Positions 16,955-24,085 of a stretch of 64,000 bases of DNA are shown piece after piece. Position numbers and translations under genes: made by a program. The stretch comes from JAIBJN01 sp963811635 (GTDB lineage Bacteria > Actinomycetota > Thermoleophilia > Gaiellales > Gaiellaceae), in the NCBI GenBank assembly GCA_963811635.1, contig CAWESB010000017.1:62001-126000 (forward strand), in the 5' to 3' direction. Positions within the stretch are counted from its first letter, which is position 1, and the number at the start of each line of letters is the position of its first letter. Under the pieces are notes generated by a model. The model searched no databases and was not told the DNA's origin. It saw only the letters and a list, made by a program, of their open reading frames with translations.

Positions 16955-19900
16955 TCAGCGGCCCCCGAAGTGGTGCGCGGTCGGCATGGCGCCGCGCACC
17001 TCGGCGTCGTCCGCGACCCGGCGAGCAAGCGGGCCCAGCGAGGCGAGCTCAGACACGAGGACGTTGCGGTTGCGGTCGACGCGCTCGTAGCGCCCGCGGG
17101 CGAGCAGGAGCGGCTCGCCGCGGACGATCGCGCGGTAGCGGTCGTACACCGGCGGCGGGACGATCAGGTTGATCTGCCCGTGCTCGTCCTCGATCAGCAT
17201 GAAGACGACGCCGCTCGCAGTCGCCGGTCGCTGCCGCGCAACCGCGAGGCCGGCCACCGTCACGCTGGCGCCGTTCGAGGCGTCCGCCAGCTCCGAGCTC
17301 GAGAGCACCTCTCCCGGCAGATGGGGCCGCAGCAGCTCGAGTGGGTGGAGCCCGACGGAGAGGCTTGTGAGGCGGTAGTCGGCCAGCATCCGCTCCCAGG
17401 GCGTCTGCTCGGCCAGGTCGGGGACCTCGCTGGTTGGCTCGAGCGGGAGCGCGAGCTGCCGGTCGGCACCGCCCGAGCCGGCGCTCACCGATCGCGGCGC
17501 CAGCCCGAGCCGCCAGAGGAGCTGGCGACGGGGCCAGCCGAAGGAGTCGCAGGCGCCGCTCGCGACGAGCGCCTCCAGCGCGGGCCGGTCGAGCGGTGCC
17601 CGGCGGGCGAGATCGGCGACGCTCCCGAACTCGCCTCGCTCGTTCCGCTCCGCGACGAGTGCGGCGGCGGGCTCCGCCCCCAGGCCCTTGATGTAGCCCA
17701 GGCCGACCCGGACGGTGCCGCGCTGCAGGCGGCACCCGGCCTCGCTCCGGTTCACGTCCGGCGGCAGCACCTCGACACCGCGCCGCTGCGCATCCCGCAC
17801 GAGGCTCGAGGGCGGATAGAAGCCCATCGGCTGCGCGTTCAGGAGCGAGCAGAGGAACTCGTGCGGGTAGTGGTGGCGAAGCCAGGCCGACTGGTAGGCG
17901 AGGAGCGCGAAGGCGGCCGCGTGGGACTTGGGAAAGCCGAAGGAGGCGAAGCCCGAGAGCTTCGAGAAGACGAGCTCTGCCGTCTCCAGGTCTGCGCCGT
18001 TGGCCAGGGCACCCTCGACGAAGCGGCGGTGGTAGGCCTCCATCGCGTCCTGACTCCGCTTGCGGCTCATCGCCCGCCGCAGGCCCTCGGCTTCGCCCAC
18101 CGAGAAGCCGGCGAGGGCCATGGCGACCTCGAGCACCTGCTCCTGGAAGATGATCGCGCCGAGCGTGTCGCGCAGGGGCTCCGCCAGGGAGGGATGGTCG
18201 TAGGGCGGCTCGTAGCTCGGATCCTCGCGCAGGCGCTGCCGCCGCTCGATGAACGGATGCACCGCCTTGCCCTGGATCGGGCCCGGGCGGACGAGTGCGA
18301 CCTGGATCGTCAAGTCGTCCAGGTTCTCGGGGCGCGTGCGCAGGAGGCTCTGCATCTGGGCGCGGCTCTCGATCTGGAAGAGCCCCACCGTGTCCGCGTC
18401 CTGGATCTCACGGTAGACGTCGGCGTCGTCCAGCGGGATCCGCGAGAGGTCGATCGGCTTCCCGCGCAGGAGGGCGATCTGCTCGACGCACTCCTCGACG
18501 GCCGAGAGCATCCCCAGCCCCAGCAAGTCGATCTTGAGGAAGCCGGCGTCGGCGCAGGAGTCCTTGTCCCACTGGCAGTTCTGGCGGCCCGCCATCGCCG
18601 CCGGCTCGACCGGGACGAGCTCGACGAGCGGCCGTGACGAGATGACCATCCCGCCCGGGTGCTGCGACAGGTGCCGAGGCAGGCCGGCGATCTCGCCGCA
18701 GAGCTCCCGGAAGGCCCGCCAGCGCGGTGAGGCGAGGCGCGAATCGGCGCCGGGCACGTGCTCCATCTCCTCCCCCACCTTGCGGGCGTTCCACCCGTCC
18801 GAGACCCGCGCCAGGCGCTCCAGCTCGGCCTGCGGAAGCCCGAGCGCCTTGCCCACATCACGGATTGCGCCGCGAGCCCGGTAGGTGGCGAAGCTCGCGA
18901 CGAGCGCCGAGTGCTCGCGGCCGTAGCGTTCGGTCACGGCGACGATCAGCTTCTCGCGGATGTCGCGCGGGAAGTCGAGGTCGATGTCCGGGACCGACTT
19001 GAGCTCGCGGTTGAGGAAGCGCCCGAGCGCGAGGCCGGCGTCCACCGGGTCGACGTGCGAGAGCCCCGTCAGGTAGCAGACGATCGAGCCGACCGAGCTC
19101 CCCCGCCCCCGCCCGGGCGGCAGCAGGTGGCGCGGCGAGCCGGGCCCCCGCACCTCGGCGGCCACGTCGCGCGCGAGCTCGAGCACCTCCCAGTGGAGGA
19201 GGAAGAAGCCGGAGAGGCCGAGCTCGGCGATCAGGGCCAGCTCCTCCCGCAGGCGCTCGTCGGCGCGGGCGCGAAGCTCGTGCGGCGCGTGGCGGTAGCG
19301 CTCCTCGAAGGCGCGGCGGCAGACCTCGCCGAGCTGGACGTCGGCCGGCGTCGCGCCGTCGGAGAAGTCCGGATACCGGTAGCCGAGCTCGTGCGTGAGG
19401 TCGAACGTGAGCCGCTCCGCCAGCTCGACTGTCGCGCGGACCGCGTCGCGGTCGTACGGAAAGCGGTCGGCGACGTCCTTCGGGTCGAGCAGGACGCTCT
19501 CGACGTTCCCACGCCGCTCGGCCTCGCAGCCCTCGAGCGACGTCCGGTTCTTGATCGCGACGAGGACGTCCTGCAGGTGCGTGCGCCTGAGGTGGTGCGC
19601 GTGGACGTCCCCGGTGGCGACCGTGCGGACGCCGAGCGTCTCCGCGAGCGCGCGCAGCGCGGCGTTCCGGTGAGCGTCCCCTCGCTCGTAGGGCCGCTGG
19701 AGCTCGACGAAGAAGCGGTCGCGGCCGAAGGCGCGGGCCAGGTCGGCGGCGGCGTTGGGGTCGCGAACAGCCAGCCCGTGCCGCGCACAGCCCGAGAGGC
19801 AGACGAGGCCCTCGCCGAGCTCGGCCAGGAGCAGCGGGTCGAGCCGGGGGTTCAGGCGCTCGTGCGCGTGCGCGGCGGTGAGCAGCCGGCAGAGGTTCGC

Positions 19901-20164
19901 GTACCCGCCCGGCGACTCGACGAGCAGCGTCACGTGCGACCCGTCCGCGAGCGTGACCTCGGCGCCCGTGATCGAGCGGAGCCCGAGCGCCTTCGCGGCG
20001 TAGGCGAACTCGAGCGAGCCGTAGACGCCGTTGTGGTCGGTAAGCGCGAGCGCCTCGTAGCCGAGCTCGACCGCCCGCACGGCGAGCTCCTCCGGCTGCG
20101 AGGCCCCGTCGAGGAAGGAGTAGGCCGAGTGGCAGTGGAGCTCGACGTACTCCGACACGCTCAC
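16955..20164 (-). CDS. dnaE2: Error-prone DNA polymerase III alpha subunit DnaE2
   Basis: A 1069-aa C-family polymerase. It starts with a PHP domain (ELHCHSAYSFLDGAS, LALTDHNGVYGS). The palm carries the catalytic SVPDIDLDFPRDIR (Asp-Ile-Asp). A fingers region (SRKRSQDAMEAYHRRF), a helix-hairpin-helix (GLGYIKGLGAEPAAALV) and a C-terminal OB fold (VTVAGLAVARQRPATASG) follow. The missing C-terminal tau-binding tail and the short length are typical of DnaE2, the SOS-induced translesion polymerase working with ImuB. GTG at 20164 or 20158. ImuB is 1.2 kb upstream on the same strand, separated by a bicupin gene on the other strand. I find no canonical SOS box directly before dnaE2. Confidence 0.93.
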   Translation of the reverse strand: MSVSEYVELHCHSAYSFLDGASQPEELAVRAVELGYEALALTDHNGVYGSLEFAYAAKALGLRSITGAEVTLADGSHVTLLVESPGGYANLCRLLTAAHAHERLNPRLDPLLLAELGEGLVCLSGCARHGLAVRDPNAAADLARAFGRDRFFVELQRPYERGDAHRNAALRALAETLGVRTVATGDVHAHHLRRTHLQDVLVAIKNRTSLEGCEAERRGNVESVLLDPKDVADRFPYDRDAVRATVELAERLTFDLTHELGYRYPDFSDGATPADVQLGEVCRRAFEERYRHAPHELRARADERLREELALIAELGLSGFFLLHWEVLELARDVAAEVRGPGSPRHLLPPGRGRGSSVGSIVCYLTGLSHVDPVDAGLALGRFLNRELKSVPDIDLDFPRDIREKLIVAVTERYGREHSALVASFATYRARGAIRDVGKALGLPQAELERLARVSDGWNARKVGEEMEHVPGADSRLASPRWRAFRELCGEIAGLPRHLSQHPGGMVISSRPLVELVPVEPAAMAGRQNCQWDKDSCADAGFLKIDLLGLGMLSAVEECVEQIALLRGKPIDLSRIPLDDADVYREIQDADTVGLFQIESRAQMQSLLRTRPENLDDLTIQVALVRPGPIQGKAVHPFIERRQRLREDPSYEPPYDHPSLAEPLRDTLGAIIFQEQVLEVAMALAGFSVGEAEGLRRAMSRKRSQDAMEAYHRRFVEGALANGADLETAELVFSKLSGFASFGFPKSHAAAFALLAYQSAWLRHHYPHEFLCSLLNAQPMGFYPPSSLVRDAQRRGVEVLPPDVNRSEAGCRLQRGTVRVGLGYIKGLGAEPAAALVAERNERGEFGSVADLARRAPLDRPALEALVASGACDSFGWPRRQLLWRLGLAPRSVSAGSGGADRQLALPLEPTSEVPDLAEQTPWERMLADYRLTSLSVGLHPLELLRPHLPGEVLSSSELADASNGASVTVAGLAVARQRPATASGVVFMLIEDEHGQINLIVPPPVYDRYRAIVRGEPLLLARGRYERVDRNRNVLVSELASLGPLARRVADDAEVRGAMPTAHHFGGR

Positions 20165-20205
20165 GCCACGCTTCCGGCACGGTCCGCGCGCCACCCGCGC
20201 AGGTG

Positions 20206-20250
20206 TTCGCTGTACGCTCGAAAGCGGGTGGTGGGATGGGGTGCCCCTGA
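20206..20250. other. Conserved intergenic element, copy 1 (hairpin plus GGTGGTGGG and GGGGTGCCCC)
   Basis: This 45-nt stretch aligns closely with 62001-62045. Shared parts are TTCGC(T/C)G, (T)TACGCT, AGCGGGTGGTGGG, GGGGTGCCCC and GA. CGCT/AGCG form a 4-bp stem whose loop differs between copies (CGAA here, GGG there). It lies between the divergent dnaE2 and bicupin genes, so it could be a leader of either. No known riboswitch is recognised. Confidence 0.55.
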
Positions 20251-20277
20251 AGAGTTAAGCGTCGAAGGAGGGACCGG

Positions 20278-21138
20278 ATGGAGACGGCGATCATCATCGG
20301 CCCCGGCGAGGGCGAGCGGCTCGAGAGCGAGGACCGCGTCTACCTCGTCAAGGTGGCGCGGCCCGAGCTCAGCCTCATCGAGTACGACACCGGGCCGACC
20401 TACACGGGCGCTTCCCCGCACTTCCACGAGCACCACACGGATGCGTTCTTTCTTCTCGAGGGCGAGCTGGAGTTCACGCTCGGCCGCGAGACGCATCTCG
20501 GCCGGGCGGGGACAGCGGTGGTCGTGCCGCCCGGGAATGTCCACGCCTTCACGAGCAGCGGCCGCGGCCGCGCCCGCTTCCTCAACATCCACGCGCCCGA
20601 CTCCGGCTTCGCCGACTTCCTCCGCGCCCGCACGCAGGGGCGGGACGCCTCGTTCGACAGCGTCGACGTCGACGGGCCGCAGGAGCCCGGCGAGGGCGCC
20701 GTGCTCGGGCCGGGCGAGGGCACGACGTACGAGGTCGGGGCGGCGACCTCCGTCTTCAAGGCGACGCGGGAGACGACCGCGGGCGCCTTCTCGCTCGCCG
20801 AGTCCACGCTCCGGCCGGAGACGAGCGGCCCGCCGCTCCACTCCCACCGCGAGCTGCTCGACTCGTTCTACGTCCTCGAGGGGACGTTGACTGTCCAGGT
20901 CGGCGACGACGAGCTGGAGGCGCCGCCGGGCACGTACGCCTGCGTACCGCCCGGCGTCCTGCACACGTTCGCGAACCGGAGCGAGCAGCCCGTTCGCTTC
21001 CTCAACCTGAACACGCCCGGCGGCTGGGAGGACTACATCCGCGACCTGGCGGCCGTGATGCCCGCGGACGGCCCGCCCGACCCACGGGTCCTCGGCGAGG
21101 TCCTCGCCCGCTACGACGTGGTCTTCCCCTCGAGCTAG
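20278..21138 (+). CDS. Two-domain cupin (bicupin)
   Basis: A 286-aa protein with two cupin barrels. The first has HFHEHHTDAFFLLEGELEF and RAGTAVVVPPGNVHAF; the second has PLHSHRELLDSFYVLEGTL and PPGTYACVPPGVLHTF. Both keep the His/Glu metal motifs, although the second motif-1 reads HSHRELLDSF with weaker ligands. Function (dioxygenase, isomerase or sugar-binding) cannot be assigned. A strong Shine-Dalgarno sequence (GGAGGG) lies 5 nt before the ATG. It is inserted in opposite orientation between dnaE2 and the imuB operon and shares a CTAG double stop (21135-21138) with the DUF6504 gene. Confidence 0.87.
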   Translation: METAIIIGPGEGERLESEDRVYLVKVARPELSLIEYDTGPTYTGASPHFHEHHTDAFFLLEGELEFTLGRETHLGRAGTAVVVPPGNVHAFTSSGRGRARFLNIHAPDSGFADFLRARTQGRDASFDSVDVDGPQEPGEGAVLGPGEGTTYEVGAATSVFKATRETTAGAFSLAESTLRPETSGPPLHSHRELLDSFYVLEGTLTVQVGDDELEAPPGTYACVPPGVLHTFANRSEQPVRFLNLNTPGGWEDYIRDLAAVMPADGPPDPRVLGEVLARYDVVFPSS

Positions 21139-21407
21139 GCGCTCTGCCTGAACCACCGGCCGCTCGACTCGTCCCGGAAGACCACGACGTTCCGCCCGGT
21201 CTCGAGCATGGCCTCGAAGTAGCGCCGCTCGACCGGCTCCTCCGTCCACCAGCGGTCGACCACGCGCCATTCCTCCCGCAGCGCGGCCACGCGCACCCGG
21301 TTCACCGCCGCCGGCACCCCGTCCTCGCAGACGACGAGCGCCGGGCGCGGCTCGTTCAGTCGTCGCGCGGAACGAGAATTGCCCGAGTCTCCGGGATGCG
21401 CGACCAC
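21135..21407 (-). CDS. DUF6504-like small partner of ImuB
   Basis: About 90 aa or shorter. The conserved core is VRVAALREEWRVVDRWWTEE, then RRYFEAMLETGRNVVVF and GRWFRQSA. This Trp-rich domain is encoded immediately 3' of imuB in many actinobacteria and is annotated as DUF6504. The frame overlaps the imuB 3' end by up to 52 nt (GTG at 21407); the true start may be within that overlap, because similarity begins around LNEPRPALVV. The arrangement implies co-translation with ImuB and a role in the mutasome, which is inference. Confidence 0.75.
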   Translation of the reverse strand: MVAHPGDSGNSRSARRLNEPRPALVVCEDGVPAAVNRVRVAALREEWRVVDRWWTEEPVERRYFEAMLETGRNVVVFRDESSGRWFRQSA

Positions 21408-22543
21408 GGCGCGACCTCCACGACGGTGCAGACCGCATCTGCGCTTCCCACCGCGGCGCGCACCTGCTGAAGGCCGACGCGCAGGCGCTCCCGCAGGCGG
21501 CTTCCGCGCGGGCGGATCAGCTCGGCCTGTGTCCCGACCGACTCCGTGAGCTCCCCCAGCTCCAGCCGCAGCTCCACCGTTGGTGCCGGCAGCTCCGCGA
21601 GCTTGGACGCCAGCGCGAGCCGAAGGCGGTCGGGCTCCGCCGTCGGCTCACGCAGCGTCAGCGAGCGCCGCCAGGAGCCTCCCCCGACGAGCTTCGCCGA
21701 GAGGGCGAGCTGCCGAGGGGCCCGGCCGGCCCGCTCCGGGCGGGCGAGCAGGCGCTCGATGAGCGCCGCCAGTGCCCGCGCGAGCGTGAGCTCGTTCGCC
21801 ACCGGCTCGGGGAAGGAGAGCGTCTCGGCGATCTCGGCCGGCGGCCGGCGCGGCTCGACCGAGGCGGCCCCTTCGCCCCTAGCGAGCCGCCATGCCTCCG
21901 CGCCGTCCGCGCCGAGCCGGTCCGCGACTGCCGCTCCCGGCAGACGGGCCAGCTCGCCGAGACGCTTGACGCCGAGCTCCGAGAGCTCCTCCCGCCGCTC
22001 GGGCGGGAGTGGGAGCAGGTCGAGCGGGAGCGGCTCGAGAAAGAGGTGCGCCTCGCCGTCGTCGATGACGAGCGCCCGGCCGGCCGGCGCCACGGTCGCC
22101 GCCGCGAGCGCGGCGAAGCGCCGGGAGGCCGCCCCCACACGAGCCCCCCACTCCTCCCCGATCGCGTCGAGCGCGCGCCGGAGCGCCTGCTGGAGACCCC
22201 CGGCCAAGCGCTCCACCCCCCGCGTCTCGAAGTAGACGCAGCCCGGCTCGACCGGCTCGACCGCGAAGCCCGCCTCTTCGAGGCGCCGCAACACGGCCTC
22301 CCAGGCCTCCTCCACCCCGGCCGGATCCTGCTCGAGCAGCTCCAGCTGAGGGCAGGTGGCGAGCGCCTCGGAGAGGCGCATCCCCGGCCGCACCCCCGCG
22401 CGCTCGGCGGCGCCGGTGCAGGAGCCGAGGAGGGCCCGCTCCCCCGGCGCCGGCGCGAGCGCAACAGGCCTTCCCTCGAGCTCGGGCCGCTGCAGCAGCG
22501 GAGCCCTGAGGGAGAAGCCCGGAATCGTGAGACAAGCGACCAT
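21356..22543 (-). CDS. imuB: ImuB, catalytically inactive Y-family polymerase homologue
   Basis: A 395-aa Y-family fold. The N-terminal motif that in DinB carries the first catalytic Asp reads MVACLTIPGFSLRAP, without an acidic residue, and the SIDE(A) motif is replaced by VEPGCVYFETRGVERL, so the metal-binding acidic triad is lost. This is the ImuB pattern: a non-catalytic platform linking beta clamp, DnaE2 and ImuA-type proteins during SOS mutagenesis. HhH and little-finger regions follow (LGVKRLGELARLPG, ERAGRAPRQLALSAKLVGGG). Two LexA-type boxes lie directly upstream of the ATG. The gene overlaps the DUF6504 gene. No imuA is seen nearby. Confidence 0.9.
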   Translation of the reverse strand: MVACLTIPGFSLRAPLLQRPELEGRPVALAPAPGERALLGSCTGAAERAGVRPGMRLSEALATCPQLELLEQDPAGVEEAWEAVLRRLEEAGFAVEPVEPGCVYFETRGVERLAGGLQQALRRALDAIGEEWGARVGAASRRFAALAAATVAPAGRALVIDDGEAHLFLEPLPLDLLPLPPERREELSELGVKRLGELARLPGAAVADRLGADGAEAWRLARGEGAASVEPRRPPAEIAETLSFPEPVANELTLARALAALIERLLARPERAGRAPRQLALSAKLVGGGSWRRSLTLREPTAEPDRLRLALASKLAELPAPTVELRLELGELTESVGTQAELIRPRGSRLRERLRVGLQQVRAAVGSADAVCTVVEVAPWSRIPETRAILVPRDD

Positions 22544-22545
22544 GG

Positions 22546-22557
22546 GAACGTGTGTTC
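22546..22557. promoter_or_regulatory. LexA/SOS box 1 upstream of imuB
   Basis: GAACGTGTGTTC matches the Gram-positive/actinobacterial SOS consensus GAAC-N4-GTTC. It ends 3 nt from the imuB start codon (22543), so LexA bound here would cover the transcription start; the message is probably leaderless or nearly so. Confidence 0.85.
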
Positions 22558-22562
22558 TACAC

Positions 22563-22574
22563 GAACACCTGTTC
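22563..22574. promoter_or_regulatory. LexA/SOS box 2 upstream of imuB
   Basis: GAACACCTGTTC, a second GAAC-N4-GTTC palindrome, 17 bp centre-to-centre from box 1. Tandem boxes suggest tight repression. The stretch 22575-22695 upstream contains no gene that I can see. Confidence 0.85.
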
Positions 22575-22695
22575 TCCTGTCAAGGGCGTGAAGAATTTCT
22601 CCCGACCGGATTGACCGTTCCCGCTGGAGCTCGGACTAGTCAGACCCCTCTCACGGTCGAGCTCCGCGGCTTCCACGGCTCGAGCGACCGGCGTC

Positions 22696-23727
22696 TCATC
22701 GGGCGGCTAGAGAGATCCGCGCGACCGTGTTGCTGAAGGGATTCGCGACCCAGACGGCTCCGTTGCCGATGGCAAGGCTCAAGGGGCGTCCGTCGAGGGC
22801 GACCGGCTCTTGTGCCGGCGCGTTCGCTTCGGGGTCGATCTCGGTGACCGTGCCCGACTGGTCGACGACCCAGACCGCGCCCTCGCCGGTCGCCACGCCC
22901 ACGGGCTGGCCTCCGAGCACGATCGGCCCACCTACGAGCTCACCGGAGCCAGCGTCGATGCGCGAGACGGAGCCGTCGTCGAGGTTGGTGACCCAGACTG
23001 CGCCGTCGGCGATCGCGACGCCGGTGGGGCCTGCTCCCACCTCGGTGGGCTTGCCTGCCGGTCGGGACGTGTCGACGTCCACCCGGACGACCGAGCCTTC
23101 GGATGGGCTGGCGACCCACACGAAGCCGTCGCCCACGGCCAGTCCTGCGTAGTCGGCGTTTCCGGCGGCGCGACCGACCACGCGTGGAGACGTGGAGTGC
23201 ACCTTGCCCGTCTTCGCCTCGATCCGGGTGACCGTACCGTCCTGCGTATTGAAGGTCCACACTGAGCCCTCGCCGGCAGCGATGGCCATTGGACGAGCTC
23301 CGACGGCGATCGGCTTGCCGACGACCTCGTTCGTGCTCGAGTCGATGCGGGTAACCGTGTTGTCGTACCTGCTCACGACCCAGACGTCGCCTGCAGCGGC
23401 CACGACTCCGACGGCTCCGTTGCCCACGGGGATCGGCTCGCCGACGACCTCGCCGGACCCGGGATCGATCCGGGCCACCCTGTCGCCCTGGTCGAGGACG
23501 ACCCAGACTGCGCCGTCGCCCGCCGCGATCGCCGTCGGAGCTCCGTCGACCTGGAATTCCTCGACGGTGCGTGCGCTGGTCGCCGCCGTCGTCGTCGTGC
23601 CTTCTGTCGGCGGCGTCGCGGGCGGCGGCTGTGCGTCATCGGTCCCTCCGCAGGCCGTCGCTCCGCCTGCGACTCCGAGCACGAGACAGGTGCCGACGAT
23701 GAGAAGCCTCGTGTTCATTGTTCGCAT
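22696..23727 (-). CDS. Beta-propeller (YVTN/virginiamycin-lyase-like) secreted or lipoprotein
   Basis: A 343-aa protein. MRTMNTRLLIVGTCLVLGV forms a signal peptide ending GATAC, a weak lipobox. A Thr/Pro linker is followed by about six blades, each with the pattern G-x-G-A-V-W-V-x-(N/D)-x-x-x-x-x-V-x-R-I-D and 'GEPIPVG/GKPIAVG' turns. The repeats match NHL/YVTN-type propellers used for ligand or protein binding outside the cell; a lyase active site is not evident. The ATG at 23727 has AAGGA about 8 nt upstream, and the gene follows the DUF4242 gene by 14 nt. Confidence 0.82.
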   Translation of the reverse strand: MRTMNTRLLIVGTCLVLGVAGGATACGGTDDAQPPPATPPTEGTTTTAATSARTVEEFQVDGAPTAIAAGDGAVWVVLDQGDRVARIDPGSGEVVGEPIPVGNGAVGVVAAAGDVWVVSRYDNTVTRIDSSTNEVVGKPIAVGARPMAIAAGEGSVWTFNTQDGTVTRIEAKTGKVHSTSPRVVGRAAGNADYAGLAVGDGFVWVASPSEGSVVRVDVDTSRPAGKPTEVGAGPTGVAIADGAVWVTNLDDGSVSRIDAGSGELVGGPIVLGGQPVGVATGEGAVWVVDQSGTVTEIDPEANAPAQEPVALDGRPLSLAIGNGAVWVANPFSNTVARISLAAR

Positions 23728-23741
23728 GATTCGTTCCTTCC

Positions 23742-24023
23742 TCACGGGTTGGGCGCGGCATCCAGGTCGATGTCCATTGCCTCGGAGACACGCTCGACGG
23801 GGATCGCCGCTCGGCGGCTTGCCTCCCGCACCAGTTCCGACGAGTCGGCCTCGTAGAGGTGAAAGCACACCTCGTCGTCGCCGAGAAAGATGGCGCGCAG
23901 ATAGCGGATCGGTGTTCCTTCCCGCGTCATGGCGTCGGCCGCCGAACGGGCTCTGACGGCCGCCGTCTGGAGGCTTTCGGAGCCTTTCTTCGGTAGGTAG
24001 AGCTCGGCGACGTACCGGGGCAT
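23742..24023 (-). CDS. DUF4242 (SCO4226-type) small protein
   Basis: A 93-aa ferredoxin-like-fold protein starting MPRYVAELYLP, with GTPIRYLRAIFLGDDEVCFHLYEA and ASRRAAIPVERVSEAMDI. These match the DUF4242 family, of which Streptomyces SCO4226 is a nickel-binding example. Whether this one binds nickel is unknown. It precedes the propeller gene on the same strand and lies downstream of the LuxR regulator (62-nt gap). Confidence 0.75.
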   Translation of the reverse strand: MPRYVAELYLPKKGSESLQTAAVRARSAADAMTREGTPIRYLRAIFLGDDEVCFHLYEADSSELVREASRRAAIPVERVSEAMDIDLDAAPNP

Positions 24024-24085
24024 GTCCCGAGGCTAGGAGCGGGCAACCCTCGAGGAAACCCGGAAATCCCTAGGCTTTGCGGGCG

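Noticed and set aside
15896..18637. A 913-codon open frame on the plus strand opposite dnaE2 and the FAD oxidase
   Set aside because: Antisense frame kept open by high GC; low-complexity product, no start signal, and both minus-strand genes are well conserved.
20206..20250. TPP riboswitch (GGGGTGCCC resembles its P3 element)
   Set aside because: The CUGAGA and later conserved segments are absent at both copies.
20165..20277. SOS box for dnaE2
   Set aside because: Only single GTTC/GAAC halves are present; no GAAC-N4-GTTC palindrome.
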